Shown piece after piece: positions 36,556 through 45,443 of a stretch of DNA of 64,000 nt. Position 1 is the first letter of the stretch. Every line of letters starts with the position of its first letter. The notes under the pieces were generated by a model that was not told where the DNA came from, searched no databases, and was given only the letters and a program-made list of their open reading frames with translations. The stretch comes from Mesorhizobium qingshengii (GTDB taxonomy: Bacteria; Pseudomonadota; Alphaproteobacteria; Rhizobiales; Rhizobiaceae): NCBI RefSeq assembly GCF_027563465.1, contig NZ_JAPFQA010000001.1, positions 248,001 to 312,000 of the forward strand, read 5' to 3'. A program made the translations under genes and the position numbers.

Positions 36556-37959
36556 ATGTCGCCTGAAACGCAACGGCTTTTGTCCGCTCTTGGCGATAGG
36601 CTGGGCGCGGGCGGCGTCCTCGCCGGCTCCGATGTTGATCAGCGCTATCGTGACGATCCCGACGGCAAACCTGGCGCGCTTCCTGAAGTGGTGCTGCGTC
36701 CTCGCGACACCGTTGGTGTCGCGGCGGCACTCGCCGGGTGCAATGCTCTCGGCCAGCCGGTCGTCGTCCAGGGCGGACGCACCGGGCTGACCGGCGCCGC
36801 GCGCGTGCAGCCGGGTGAGATCGTGCTGTCGCTGGAGCGCATGGCCGGCCTTGCCGCGCCGGATCGCCAGGCTGCCAGCATCGTCGCGGAAGCAGGCGCG
36901 ACGCTGCAATCCGTGCAGGAGGCGGCCGACGGCGTGGGGCTGATGTTCGGCGTCGATATTGGTGCCCGTGGCTCGGCAACGGTTGGCGGCAATGTCGCCA
37001 CCAATGCCGGCGGCATTCGTGTGCTGCGCTACGGCATGTACCGGGCGCAGGTGCTGGGGTTGGAGGCGGTGCTTGCCGATGGCAGCGTGTTGACCTCGGT
37101 CAAGGGCCTGCCCAAGGACAATTCCGGATACGACCTCAGCCAGCTCTTCATCGGCACCGAAGGCACGCTCGGCGTCGTCACGCGCGCCGCGCTCAGGCTG
37201 CATCCCAAGCCGGCCTCCGAGGTGAACGCCTTCTGCGCACTCGCTTCGCTCGATGCGGCGATCGCCCTGCTTGGGCTGCTCCGGCAAAAGCTCGGCCCGC
37301 TACTGTCTGCCTACGAGGTCAACTTCGCACCGCTCTATGACGTCATGGTCGCCAGCATGGCCATGCCGGCGCCGCTGCCGGCGGGCTCGCCTGTCTATGT
37401 GCTGGCCGAAATCCAGGGCAGCGAGCCCGAACGCGACGGCGAGCGCTTTGCCGAGGTGTTGATGCAGGCGGTCGAGGATGGCGTGATCGACGATGTAGTC
37501 GTCTCGCAGTCGCCGCGCGAATTCCGGGCACTCTGGGATGTGCGCGAGGATGCCAATCGCGTTCTGTTTTCGATAAAAGACCTGGTCGGGGTCGATATCA
37601 GCATCCCGCTGGCGCGCATGGGCGCCTTCCTGCGGGAAGCGGACGCTGCCATCCACGCCGTTGACCCCGGCGCCGACATCTATGTCTTCGGCCATCTCGG
37701 CGACGGCAATCTGCACTATCAGGTCCGCACGGTGGACCCGGCGGCGGCATATGACATCGTCTATCGCGGCGTGGCGGCCGCCGGAGGTGGCGTTTCGGCC
37801 GAGCATGGCATCGGCCTCGACAAGAAGAAGTGGCTGCATCTGGTCCGCAGCGACCCTGAGATCGCCACGATGCGGCGGCTGAAGGTAGCACTCGACCCGA
37901 AGAACATCCTCAATCCCGGGCGGGTCTTCGACCTCAACCCATCTGCCTTGCCTCGATGA
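36556..37959 (+). CDS. GlcD-like FAD-linked 2-hydroxyacid dehydrogenase
   Basis: A 467-residue flavoprotein of the vanillyl-alcohol oxidase/GlcD superfamily. FAD contacts appear in VVVQGGRTGLTGAARVQPG (about 70-88), ARGSATVGGNVATNAGG and LSQLFIGTEGTLGVVT. The C-terminal domain has YVFGHLGDGNLHYQV and SAEHGIGLDKKKWLH, the usual substrate-side histidines. It would oxidise a D-2-hydroxyacid such as glycolate, lactate or 2-hydroxyglutarate. The ATG at 36556 has a weak ribosome site. A terminator separates it from the upstream operon, so it may be expressed independently. Confidence 0.88.
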   Translation: MSPETQRLLSALGDRLGAGGVLAGSDVDQRYRDDPDGKPGALPEVVLRPRDTVGVAAALAGCNALGQPVVVQGGRTGLTGAARVQPGEIVLSLERMAGLAAPDRQAASIVAEAGATLQSVQEAADGVGLMFGVDIGARGSATVGGNVATNAGGIRVLRYGMYRAQVLGLEAVLADGSVLTSVKGLPKDNSGYDLSQLFIGTEGTLGVVTRAALRLHPKPASEVNAFCALASLDAAIALLGLLRQKLGPLLSAYEVNFAPLYDVMVASMAMPAPLPAGSPVYVLAEIQGSEPERDGERFAEVLMQAVEDGVIDDVVVSQSPREFRALWDVREDANRVLFSIKDLVGVDISIPLARMGAFLREADAAIHAVDPGADIYVFGHLGDGNLHYQVRTVDPAAAYDIVYRGVAAAGGGVSAEHGIGLDKKKWLHLVRSDPEIATMRRLKVALDPKNILNPGRVFDLNPSALPR

Positions 37960-37972
37960 CGGTGCCCGGTAC

Positions 37973-38773
37973 TCAGGTCCGTTCGGTCGCGACTTGCCTG
38001 GGGATAAGAAAACGGGCGGCAAGCACGCAGAGCAGCACGGTGAACATCAGGATCAGCGCCACCAGCGCGTTGATGTCGGGCGAAAAGCCAAGCCGCATCA
38101 TCGCCCACAGCCTGACCGGCAACGTGCTTTGCGTGCCTGTGACCAGGATGGTGATCATCGTCTCGTCGAACGACAGGGCAAAAGCCAGGATAGCTCCGCC
38201 GACCATCGCGCTCGACAGGTTTGGCAGGATGATGCGCCAGAACGTCTGCCAGCCGGTGGCGCCAAGATCGTAGGATGCTTCGACCAGCGTGCGGCTCATC
38301 GACTGCAGCCGCGTCAGCACCGTGCGGTAGACGATCGCCAGAACGAAGACCGTGTGTCCGATGATGACGGTCAGCAGCGAGCGTTCGAGGTGGATCTCGC
38401 GAAAGAAGATAAGCAGCGCCAGGCCGCTGATGATCGGCGGCATCAGGAACGGCAGGAAGATGATGAACTGCAGCACGGAACGCCCGGAACGGCGCCCGTG
38501 ATAGTAGAGCGCCAGCAGCGTTCCGCTGACCACCGACAGGACGACGGTGCAGGCACCGACGATCAGCGTGGTGCGCAAGGCGGCCAGGATGTCATGGTTC
38601 TGGACCAGCGCCACATAGGTCGAGACGGTCGGCGACGACCAGTCGACATCGCCATGCGAAATCGTGAAGAACGACGACACGATCGGCACGAACAGCGGGC
38701 TGTAGAGCAGCACCGCGACCAGCGTCGTGATCGCTGCCAGAAGGATGGTGGACAAGCGGGGCAGGGCGCTCAT
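37973..38773 (-). CDS. Pot-type ABC permease (PotC-like)
   Basis: A 266-residue inner-membrane permease with the EAA-type loop EASYDLGATGWQTFWRIILP (about 167-186) and PALFVPIVSSF-like first helix region. ALSFDETMITILVTG is a PotC hallmark. It is the last gene of the leftward aldonate operon; the ATG overlaps the PotB-like stop (ATGA). Polyamine is the usual ligand of this family, but sugar acids are more likely in this operon. Confidence 0.9.
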   Translation of the reverse strand: MSALPRLSTILLAAITTLVAVLLYSPLFVPIVSSFFTISHGDVDWSSPTVSTYVALVQNHDILAALRTTLIVGACTVVLSVVSGTLLALYYHGRRSGRSVLQFIIFLPFLMPPIISGLALLIFFREIHLERSLLTVIIGHTVFVLAIVYRTVLTRLQSMSRTLVEASYDLGATGWQTFWRIILPNLSSAMVGGAILAFALSFDETMITILVTGTQSTLPVRLWAMMRLGFSPDINALVALILMFTVLLCVLAARFLIPRQVATERT

Positions 38774-39642
38774 ATCGACGTCCCCCGGTTGCGGCCGAAG
38801 CGTTCGCCGACAAGGATCGCCGCGATCACAACGACCGCCAGGGCCACCGACAGCGCGGCGCCGAACGGCCAGTTATAGGCCGTGCCGAACTGGCTGTAGA
38901 GGATGCGGCCGAAAGTGAAGCCGCTGATCCCGCCGACCATTTGCGGCGTCAGGAAATCGCCGATCGCCAGCACGAAGACGAAGCTCGCCGCCGAGGCGAC
39001 GCCGGGCAGGCTGAGCGGCAAGGTGATGCGCAGGAACGTCTGCAGGCCGCTCGCGCCGAGATCGTCGGAGGCGCGCAGCAGCACCTGCGGGATACGCTCC
39101 AGCGACAGGAAGATCGGCAGGATGGCGAAGGGGATCAGCAGCAGCGTCAGCGTCAGCAGGATGGCGTTCATGTTGAACACGAAAAGCGTCGACGGCTGCT
39201 GCAGGATGCCGACCGCCACCAGCGCCTTGTTGAGGAAGCCGTTGAGGCCAAGGATGCTGCGGATCGCATAGATCTTGATGACGTAGCTCATCAGCAGGGG
39301 CACCAGCAGCAGCATCAGCAAGGCGTAACGCCAGCGCCCTTTCAGCGTCGTCAGGAAATAGGCGGCGGGATAGGCAAGCAGGATGCAGATGATGGCCACC
39401 GATACACACAGTACGATGGTGTTCCAGAACACCGGGAGGAAGATGGGATCGGTGAAGAAGCGGACATAGTTGCCGAGCGACAGACCGTAAACGATCGTGC
39501 CCTGATCGACGCTGAAGAAACTGTAGCCGAGGAAGATCGCCAGCGGCACCAGGACGAAGAGCACCGGCAAGGCGAAGGCCAGCACCGTCACCAGCAGCGA
39601 CAACCGTCTTTCCGCGGGCTGCATCGAACCGGCTTCGCTCAT
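38770..39642 (-). CDS. Pot-type ABC permease (PotB-like)
   Basis: A 290-residue permease. The first membrane helix (LLVTVLAFALPVLFVLVPLA) is followed by periplasmic YVRFFTDPIFLPVFWNT, and the cytoplasmic loop RASDDLGASGLQTFLRITLP is the EAA motif in PotB form. FVLAIGDFLTPQMVGG is typical of PotB. ATGA overlaps join it to the ATPase upstream and the PotC-like gene downstream. Confidence 0.9.
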   Translation of the reverse strand: MSEAGSMQPAERRLSLLVTVLAFALPVLFVLVPLAIFLGYSFFSVDQGTIVYGLSLGNYVRFFTDPIFLPVFWNTIVLCVSVAIICILLAYPAAYFLTTLKGRWRYALLMLLLVPLLMSYVIKIYAIRSILGLNGFLNKALVAVGILQQPSTLFVFNMNAILLTLTLLLIPFAILPIFLSLERIPQVLLRASDDLGASGLQTFLRITLPLSLPGVASAASFVFVLAIGDFLTPQMVGGISGFTFGRILYSQFGTAYNWPFGAALSVALAVVVIAAILVGERFGRNRGTSI

Positions 39643-40742
39643 GCCAGCACCAGATGGCCTTCATGCGGCGCGAACGAAAGCGATACCGTCTCGCCGGATT
39701 TCAGCGCGCTGCCGTCGACCCGGCTTGGCACGCGCAGCCGCAGGCGTTGCGCGGCATTGCCGATGCCGGCCGCGATGGTGGCGACGGTCGATGAGCCGGC
39801 AAAGGCCAGGTCGGCGATCGTGCCGGAAAAGCGGTTGTCGGCGTCCTTCCCATCCACAAGATGCAATGCCTCGGGACGGAACGCCGCGTAGGCGCTGGCA
39901 CCATCCGGTGCGGCTTTCAAATGCGGCTGGCTGCTGATCGAGCAGATGAGGCGGCCGAGCGCCGTCTCGATCGATCGCAGCTCGCCATGGGCGGGTCCGA
40001 GTTTTCCGGCCACCAGATTGTTCTCGCCGAAGAAGCGCGCGACGAACTCGCAATTCGGCTTGTAATAGAGGTCGTGCGGCGTGCCGAGCTGGCGGATGTG
40101 GCCGGCTTCCATCACGCAGATCCGGTCGGCCATGCCGATGGCTTCTTCCTGGTCATGGGTGACGAACAGGAAGGTGGTCTTGATTTCGCGCTGGATGGAC
40201 TTCAGGAACTCCTGCATCTGCCGGCGCAGCTCGAGGTCGAGCGCCGCCAGCGGCTCGTCGAGCAGGATCAGGCGCGGCTGGCAGATCAATGCGCGGGCCA
40301 ATGCGACGCGCTGGCGCTGGCCGCCGGAGAGCTGTGCTGGAAAGCGATCGGCGAAACGCCCAAGCTGGACCAGTTCCAGGGCCTCCGCGACGCGGCGCAC
40401 GATCTCCTTGCGCTGGATATGGCGCACCGAAAGCCCATAGCCGACATTGCCGGAAACGGTGAGGTGCGGGAACAGCGCATAATCCTGGAACACGGTGTTG
40501 AACGGCCGCTTGTTGATTGGCATGCGGCTGATGTCCTGGCCGTCGAGCCGGATTTCGCCCGAGGTCAGCGGTTCCAGTCCGCCGATCAGCCGCAGCACCG
40601 TGGTCTTGCCGGAGCCGGATGGCCCGAGAACGGTCAGGAACTCGCCGTCCTTGATCGACAAGTCGATGTCGTGCAGCACGGGAACCGTGCCGTAGGATTT
40701 CGAGACGGACCGCAGCGTCAGCAGGTCGGCGTTCTGGTTCAT
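39639..40742 (-). CDS. Pot-type ABC ATPase (PotA-like)
   Basis: A 367-residue ATPase. Walker A GPSGSGKTT (about 40-48), FQDYALFPHLTVSGNVGYGL, signature LSGGQRQR, Walker B LILLDEPLAALD, H-loop VTHDQEEA. The extra C-terminal regulatory TOBE domain (about 280-367, with AAFRPEALHLVD) fits the PotA family. It follows the binding-protein gene after a 77-base spacer that contains a strong hairpin. Confidence 0.92.
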   Translation of the reverse strand: MNQNADLLTLRSVSKSYGTVPVLHDIDLSIKDGEFLTVLGPSGSGKTTVLRLIGGLEPLTSGEIRLDGQDISRMPINKRPFNTVFQDYALFPHLTVSGNVGYGLSVRHIQRKEIVRRVAEALELVQLGRFADRFPAQLSGGQRQRVALARALICQPRLILLDEPLAALDLELRRQMQEFLKSIQREIKTTFLFVTHDQEEAIGMADRICVMEAGHIRQLGTPHDLYYKPNCEFVARFFGENNLVAGKLGPAHGELRSIETALGRLICSISSQPHLKAAPDGASAYAAFRPEALHLVDGKDADNRFSGTIADLAFAGSSTVATIAAGIGNAAQRLRLRVPSRVDGSALKSGETVSLSFAPHEGHLVLA

Positions 40743-40763
40743 AAGCTATTCTCGCACACGCTG

Positions 40764-40790
40764 CGGCGGTCCGGAACGTCCGGACCGCCG
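40764..40790 (-). repeat. Stem-loop after the Pot-type binding-protein gene
   Basis: A perfect 12-base stem (CGGCGGTCCGGA at 40764-40775, TCCGGACCGCCG at 40779-40790) with a three-base loop sits between the binding-protein and ATPase genes. No T tract follows on the transcribed strand. It likely stabilises the upstream mRNA or reduces read-through, as does the stem at 2573-2599. Confidence 0.55.
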
Positions 40791-40819
40791 GGTCCTCCTA
40801 GGTCAAGCTGCGGAAAGGA

Positions 40820-41845
40820 TCAGGGCGTCGCCTTGATCTCGTTCCACAGATCCGAACGCTTGAGCGGATCCTCGACATTGTTGAGCCAGACCAGCTTGTC
40901 ATTGCCGCCAGCGCTGCTCGACTCGACCACGGTGTTGCCGAAGCCGGTGCGCTCGGAAAGCTCGCCGCTGACCTTCTTCGTCAGCATGAAGTCGATCCAT
41001 TTCTCGGCGGCCGCATTGTCGCGAACACCCTTGGAAATGACCCAGTTGTCGAGCCAGGCAAGCGCGCCCTCGCTCGGATTGACGTAGGCGACATGGGCGC
41101 CGATCTTCTGCAAAGCCTTGACCTGCTGCTGGCCGTAATTGGCCCAGATCAGGGCAACGTCATTGTTCTGATAGATCTGCTGCGCCTCGTCGGCGGTGGT
41201 GTAGAAGCTCAGCACGTTGCGCTTGAGCTCGACCAGCTTGGCCTTGACCGCCGCCATCTGTTCTTCGTTGAGGTTGAACGGATCCTTGTAGCCGAGCGTC
41301 AGTGCCGTGAACGAGAAATTGTGCTCGCCATTGTCATAGGCCAGCACCTTGCCCTTGTAGGCGGGGTCCCACAGGACCGACATCGACGTCGGCGCCGGCT
41401 TGACCTTGTCGGTGTCATAGATCAGGCCGATGGAGTCGAAGCAGAACGGAATGCCGTAGACCTTGCCGTCCTTGGTGTCGCCGCTGACCTGAGACACATC
41501 GCGGAAGCGCGGCAGCACTTCCTTCTGGTTGGGCAGCTTGGTGATGTCGATCGGTGACACCAGATCGGCCTTGATGTAGCGCTGCAGCTGGGCGGTGTTG
41601 ACGGCGAAGACGTCGAAGTCCTGCCCTTCGCTGCCCTTGATCTTGGCCCAGATCTCGTCATCGCTGCCGATGAAGACGACATCGACGCCGATGCCTGTCG
41701 CCGCCGTGAAGTCCTTGACCCAGTCCGGGTCGGCGTAGCCGTCCCAGGCCAGCACCCGCAGGTTCGCGGCCAGGGCCGCCGATGTCATCAGGCCGATGCC
41801 GAGCCCGATGGTCGCCATTCTTAGAAACAGTTTTTTCAGTCCCAT
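40820..41845 (-). CDS. Pot-type ABC periplasmic binding protein (PotD-like)
   Basis: A 341-residue binding protein with a Sec signal peptide (MATIGLGIGLMTSAALAA, cleavage near residue 26). The mature part starts NLRVLAWDGYADPDWVKDF, as in PotD/PotF. DFDVFAVNTAQLQRYI, VYGIPFCFDSIGLIYDT and SEGALAWLDNWVISKG line the usual cleft. ATG 41845 is preceded by GGGAGA. Its place between a GguC/AraD1-like enzyme and the Pot ATPase, in an aldonate dehydratase operon, suggests a sugar-acid or sugar ligand rather than a polyamine. Confidence 0.9.
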   Translation of the reverse strand: MGLKKLFLRMATIGLGIGLMTSAALAANLRVLAWDGYADPDWVKDFTAATGIGVDVVFIGSDDEIWAKIKGSEGQDFDVFAVNTAQLQRYIKADLVSPIDITKLPNQKEVLPRFRDVSQVSGDTKDGKVYGIPFCFDSIGLIYDTDKVKPAPTSMSVLWDPAYKGKVLAYDNGEHNFSFTALTLGYKDPFNLNEEQMAAVKAKLVELKRNVLSFYTTADEAQQIYQNNDVALIWANYGQQQVKALQKIGAHVAYVNPSEGALAWLDNWVISKGVRDNAAAEKWIDFMLTKKVSGELSERTGFGNTVVESSSAGGNDKLVWLNNVEDPLKRSDLWNEIKATP

Positions 41846-41897
41846 TTTCAATCTCCCATTGTCATTCTGGTGGACCGCTATTTCCGGACCTTCGCCG

Positions 41898-42896
41898 TCA
41901 CAGCTGGGTGACAGCGACCAGTCCCTCGTCCGGCACCGAAACCATCCGGTTGCGCAGTGGCTTGCCGAATGTCTGTGCCTGGATTTCATACTCGTCGCCG
42001 GAGGCCGTCTTGACGCCGGAGGCATAGCTCATCACCGCCGCGCCGAAGAAATAGGCGTGCAGGTCGCCCGCCCTGCGGTGCATCGGGTAGCGGAAATGGA
42101 AGTGTTCGAGATTGGCGATCGAGTGCGACATGTGCGCTTCGCCTGACAGGAACTCCTGCTCCCAGATGACGGTGCCATCGCGCAGGATGCGGGAGTGGCC
42201 ACGCACTTCGTTCGGCAAATCGCCGATCAGCAGTTCGGGACCGATCGAGCAGGAGCGAAGCTTGGAATGGGCGAGGTAGAGGTAGTTCTCGCCCTCCGTC
42301 ACATGGTCGGAATATTCGTTTCCGAGCGCATAGCCGATGCGATAGGGATGGCCGTCCGGCCCGTTGAGATAAAGCCCGACGATCTCGGCTTCCTCTGCCC
42401 CGGCTTTCGCGAACGCCGGCATCGGCAGCTCAGCACCAGGCGGCACAACGCAGGTGCCGACACCTTTGAAAAACCACTCCGGCTGGACGCCGATCTTGCC
42501 AGCGCCAGGCTTGCCGCCCTCCAGGCCCATGCGGAAGATTTTCAAGGAATCGGATTCGTCGGCACCTTCGCCATGGGTCAGAACATGCATCTGGTTGCGC
42601 GCGGCAGCACTTCCGGTGTGGGTCAGGCCGGTGCCGGTGACCAGGAAGCGCGCCGGTTCCGGATGATCGACCGGGGCCAGCACGCGGCCATCGCGCAACA
42701 GCTCGTCATAGTCGATCGTCGCAGCGCCCGTCCGCTTCTCGACCAGCGATGCGATGGACGCGCCCTCGGCGATTGCCGCCTCAGCCAATTCCAGCACGGT
42801 GCTGGTCCTTTCGAGCGGGCGCAGGTGATTGCCGTCATCGGAGACACGGCCGACCCGCCTGCTGCCATCTGGCATTCTGTACTGAACAAGACGCAT
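41898..42896 (-). CDS. GguC/AraD1-like fumarylacetoacetate hydrolase-family enzyme
   Basis: A 332-residue FAH-fold protein. The N-terminus MRLVQYRMPDGSRRVGRVSD and LVTGTGLTHTGSAAARNQMH are like those I recall for GguC/AraD1 proteins. Metal-site acidic residues are likely in GAEEAEIVGLYLNGPDG and the RSCSIGPELLIGDLP region. AraD1-type enzymes are proposed to act on 2-keto-3-deoxy sugar acids. This fits the dehydratase encoded two genes upstream, which would make such a substrate. Confidence 0.8.
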   Translation of the reverse strand: MRLVQYRMPDGSRRVGRVSDDGNHLRPLERTSTVLELAEAAIAEGASIASLVEKRTGAATIDYDELLRDGRVLAPVDHPEPARFLVTGTGLTHTGSAAARNQMHVLTHGEGADESDSLKIFRMGLEGGKPGAGKIGVQPEWFFKGVGTCVVPPGAELPMPAFAKAGAEEAEIVGLYLNGPDGHPYRIGYALGNEYSDHVTEGENYLYLAHSKLRSCSIGPELLIGDLPNEVRGHSRILRDGTVIWEQEFLSGEAHMSHSIANLEHFHFRYPMHRRAGDLHAYFFGAAVMSYASGVKTASGDEYEIQAQTFGKPLRNRMVSVPDEGLVAVTQL

Positions 42897-42926
42897 GAAA
42901 TACCTTCTTCCTTGAGACCGTGCGGG

Positions 42927-43706
42927 TCACACCCAGCCCGCATCGACGATGAACTGCTGGCTCGTGCACATGCGGCTGTCATCGGCGGCAAGGAACAGCG
43001 CCATGCGCGCGATGTCGGAGGGCTGCAGCCGGTCGGGCAGGCACTGCCTCTCCGCGATCTGGCGTTCGCCGGCCGGGTTCAGCCACAGCCGCACCTGGCG
43101 CTCTGTCATCACCCAGCCGGGCACCATGCAGTTGACGCGAATGCGCTCGGGGCCGAGCTCGCGGGCCAGCGCCCGCGTCATGCCGTAGACGGCGGCTTTC
43201 GCGGTGACATAGGCCGGGCAATCCGGATCGCCGACCATCCAGGTGATGGAGCCGAAATTGATGATCGAGCCGCCGCCCAGCGCGCTCATCTGCGGACGCA
43301 CCGCCTGCGCCGCGAAGAACTGGTGGCGCAGATTGACCGCCATGCGGTCGTCCCAGTAGGCCACCGTCACGTCCTTGGTCTGATGACGGTCGTCATTGCC
43401 GGCATTGTTGCACAGCACCTGGATGGGGCCGTTGCGCTGCGACGCCTGCGCGGTGGCCGCCTGCAACTCTTCGACATTGCGCAGGTCGCAAGGAATGAAC
43501 AGCGGCGCGGGATGCCGCTCGGCCGCGATCGCATCGACCAGGCGCCGTGAAGGTTCCTCCGCCAGGTCGACGAAGGCGACGCGGCTGCCTTGCGCACAGA
43601 AATGGCGCACCAGGCTTTCGCCGATGCCGCTACCGCCGCCGGTTATGAAGACGCTGCGGCCCTTGAGGCTTGGATAGGTCGCGTAGCTGCCGATCTGATC
43701 CGTCAT
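42927..43706 (-). CDS. SDR-family sugar 1-dehydrogenase
   Basis: A 259-residue short-chain dehydrogenase. The cofactor motif is ITGGGSGIG (about 21-29), NNAG is at NNAGNDD, the catalytic serine in NFGSITWMV and the YxxxK pair in CPAYVTAKAA. ADDSRMCTSQQFIVDAGWV ends the protein. In an operon with a mutarotase and an aldonate dehydratase it is most probably an L-arabinose or 6-deoxyhexose 1-dehydrogenase. The exact sugar cannot be read from the sequence. Confidence 0.88.
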   Translation of the reverse strand: MTDQIGSYATYPSLKGRSVFITGGGSGIGESLVRHFCAQGSRVAFVDLAEEPSRRLVDAIAAERHPAPLFIPCDLRNVEELQAATAQASQRNGPIQVLCNNAGNDDRHQTKDVTVAYWDDRMAVNLRHQFFAAQAVRPQMSALGGGSIINFGSITWMVGDPDCPAYVTAKAAVYGMTRALARELGPERIRVNCMVPGWVMTERQVRLWLNPAGERQIAERQCLPDRLQPSDIARMALFLAADDSRMCTSQQFIVDAGWV

Positions 43707-43715
43707 CGCGCTTCT

Positions 43716-45443
43716 CTAATGGGAATGCCGGGGGACGCCGGCGTCGCGCCGGCCGACGAGAAAGTCGAAATCGCAACCCTTGTCGGCTTGCAGAACGCGC
43801 TCGACATAGAGGCTCTGGTAGCCGCCTTCGGGCGGCGTCGGCGGCTGCCAGTCGCGCCGGCGGATCGCCAGTTCCTCGTCCGATACCAGAAGCTCCAGGC
43901 GCCGGCCGGCGACATCGAGCTCGATGAGATCGCCGTCGCGCACCAGGGCCAGCGCGCCACCCGCCGCGGCCTCCGGCGCCACGTGCAGCACGACGGTGCC
44001 GTAGGCGGTGCCGCTCATGCGTGCGTCCGAGATGCGCACCATGTCCGAGACGCCCTGCTTGAGCAGCTTCGCCGGCAGCGGCATGTTGCCGACCTCGGCC
44101 ATTCCTGGGTAGCCGCGCGGTCCGCAGTTCTTCAGCACCATCACCGAGGAGGCGTCGATATCCAGCTCCGGATCGTCGATGCGGGCGTAGTAATGCTCGA
44201 TGTTTTCGAACACCACCGCCTTGCCACGATGTTGCATCAGCTCGGGCGTCGCCGCCGACGGTTTGATGACCGCCCCGTCGGGCGCCAGATTGCCGCGCAG
44301 GATCGAGATGCCGCCTTCCTTGGTCAGCGGATGGCTCAGTGGCCGGATGACCTCGCTGTTGTAGTTGGGCGCGCCGTCGATCAATTCACCGATCGTCTTG
44401 TCGCTGACGGTCATGACGTCGCGATGAAGAAGCCCCACTTCATCAAGCGACGCCATGACCGCAGCTAGCCCCCCGGCATAGTAGAAATCTTCCATCAGGA
44501 ACCGGCCCGACGGCATCAGGTCGACAATGGTTGGAACGTCGCGGCCAAGGCGGTCCCAGTCCTCGAGGCTGAGATCGACACCGAGCCGGTTGGCGATGGC
44601 GATGAGATGCAGCACCGCATTGGTCGAGCCGCCGATCGCGCCGTTGACGCGGATGGCGTTCTCGAACGCTTGCCTGGTGAGGATCCGCGCGATCGTCACG
44701 TCCCTGTGGACCAGTTCGACGATCTGGCGTCCGGCCATCTGGGCAAGTACGCCACGGCGCGAATCCACCGCCGGGATCGCGGCATTGTCCGGCATGCCGA
44801 TGCCGAGCGCTTCCACCATGCTGGCCATGGTCGAGGCTGTGCCCATTGTCATGCAGCTTCCCGCCGATCGGCTCTGGCCCTGCTCGGCCGCGAGGAAGTC
44901 GGCGATCGGCATGCGGCCGGCCTTCACCTCCTCGGCGAATTTCCAGACATGCGTGCCCGAACCGATATCCTTGCCGCGGAACTTGCCGTTGAGCATCGGC
45001 CCGCCCGACACGGCGATGGTCGGCAGATTGCACGACGCAGCACCCATCAGCAGCGCCGGCGTGGTCTTGTCGCAGCCGACCAGCAGGATGACGCCGTCGA
45101 TGGGATTGCCGCGGATGGACTCCTCGACATCCATGCTGACCAGATTGCGAAACAGCATGGCGGTGGGGCGCATGTTGCTCTCGCCCAGCGACATCACCGG
45201 AAATTCCAGCGGCAGGCCGCCGGCTTCGTAGACGCCGCGCTTGACATGATCGGCCAGCGCGCGGAGATGGGCATTACACGGGGTCAGTTCCGACCAGGTG
45301 TTGCAGATACCGATCACGGGGCGGCCGTCGAAGGCGTCGGCGGGAATGCCCTGGTTCTTCATCCAGCTGCGGTGCATGAAGGCGTTCTTGCCTTCGCCGC
45401 CGAACCAGGCCTGGGAACGCAGCTTGCGTTTTTTGTCCGTCAC
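43716..45443 (-). CDS. IlvD/Edd-family aldonate dehydratase (L-arabinonate dehydratase-like)
   Basis: A 575-residue iron-sulfur dehydratase. Cluster and metal ligands are in GICNTWSELTPCN, LLVGCDKTTPAL and AGSCMTMGTASTMA, as in the structurally known Rhizobium L-arabinonate dehydratase. IGGSTNAVLHL and the C-terminal KNCGPRGYPGMAEVGNM and RISDARMSGTAYGTV complete the family pattern. It converts an aldonate to a 2-keto-3-deoxy acid. The ATG overlaps the GntR stop (ATGA). Galactonate or fuconate dehydratase are alternatives. Confidence 0.9.
   Translation of the reverse strand: MTDKKRKLRSQAWFGGEGKNAFMHRSWMKNQGIPADAFDGRPVIGICNTWSELTPCNAHLRALADHVKRGVYEAGGLPLEFPVMSLGESNMRPTAMLFRNLVSMDVEESIRGNPIDGVILLVGCDKTTPALLMGAASCNLPTIAVSGGPMLNGKFRGKDIGSGTHVWKFAEEVKAGRMPIADFLAAEQGQSRSAGSCMTMGTASTMASMVEALGIGMPDNAAIPAVDSRRGVLAQMAGRQIVELVHRDVTIARILTRQAFENAIRVNGAIGGSTNAVLHLIAIANRLGVDLSLEDWDRLGRDVPTIVDLMPSGRFLMEDFYYAGGLAAVMASLDEVGLLHRDVMTVSDKTIGELIDGAPNYNSEVIRPLSHPLTKEGGISILRGNLAPDGAVIKPSAATPELMQHRGKAVVFENIEHYYARIDDPELDIDASSVMVLKNCGPRGYPGMAEVGNMPLPAKLLKQGVSDMVRISDARMSGTAYGTVVLHVAPEAAAGGALALVRDGDLIELDVAGRRLELLVSDEELAIRRRDWQPPTPPEGGYQSLYVERVLQADKGCDFDFLVGRRDAGVPRHSH

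Noticed and set aside
37973..41845. Naming the Pot-type genes as a spermidine/putrescine transporter
   Set aside because: The family resemblance is real, but the operon is devoted to sugar-acid enzymes and no polyamine gene is near it.
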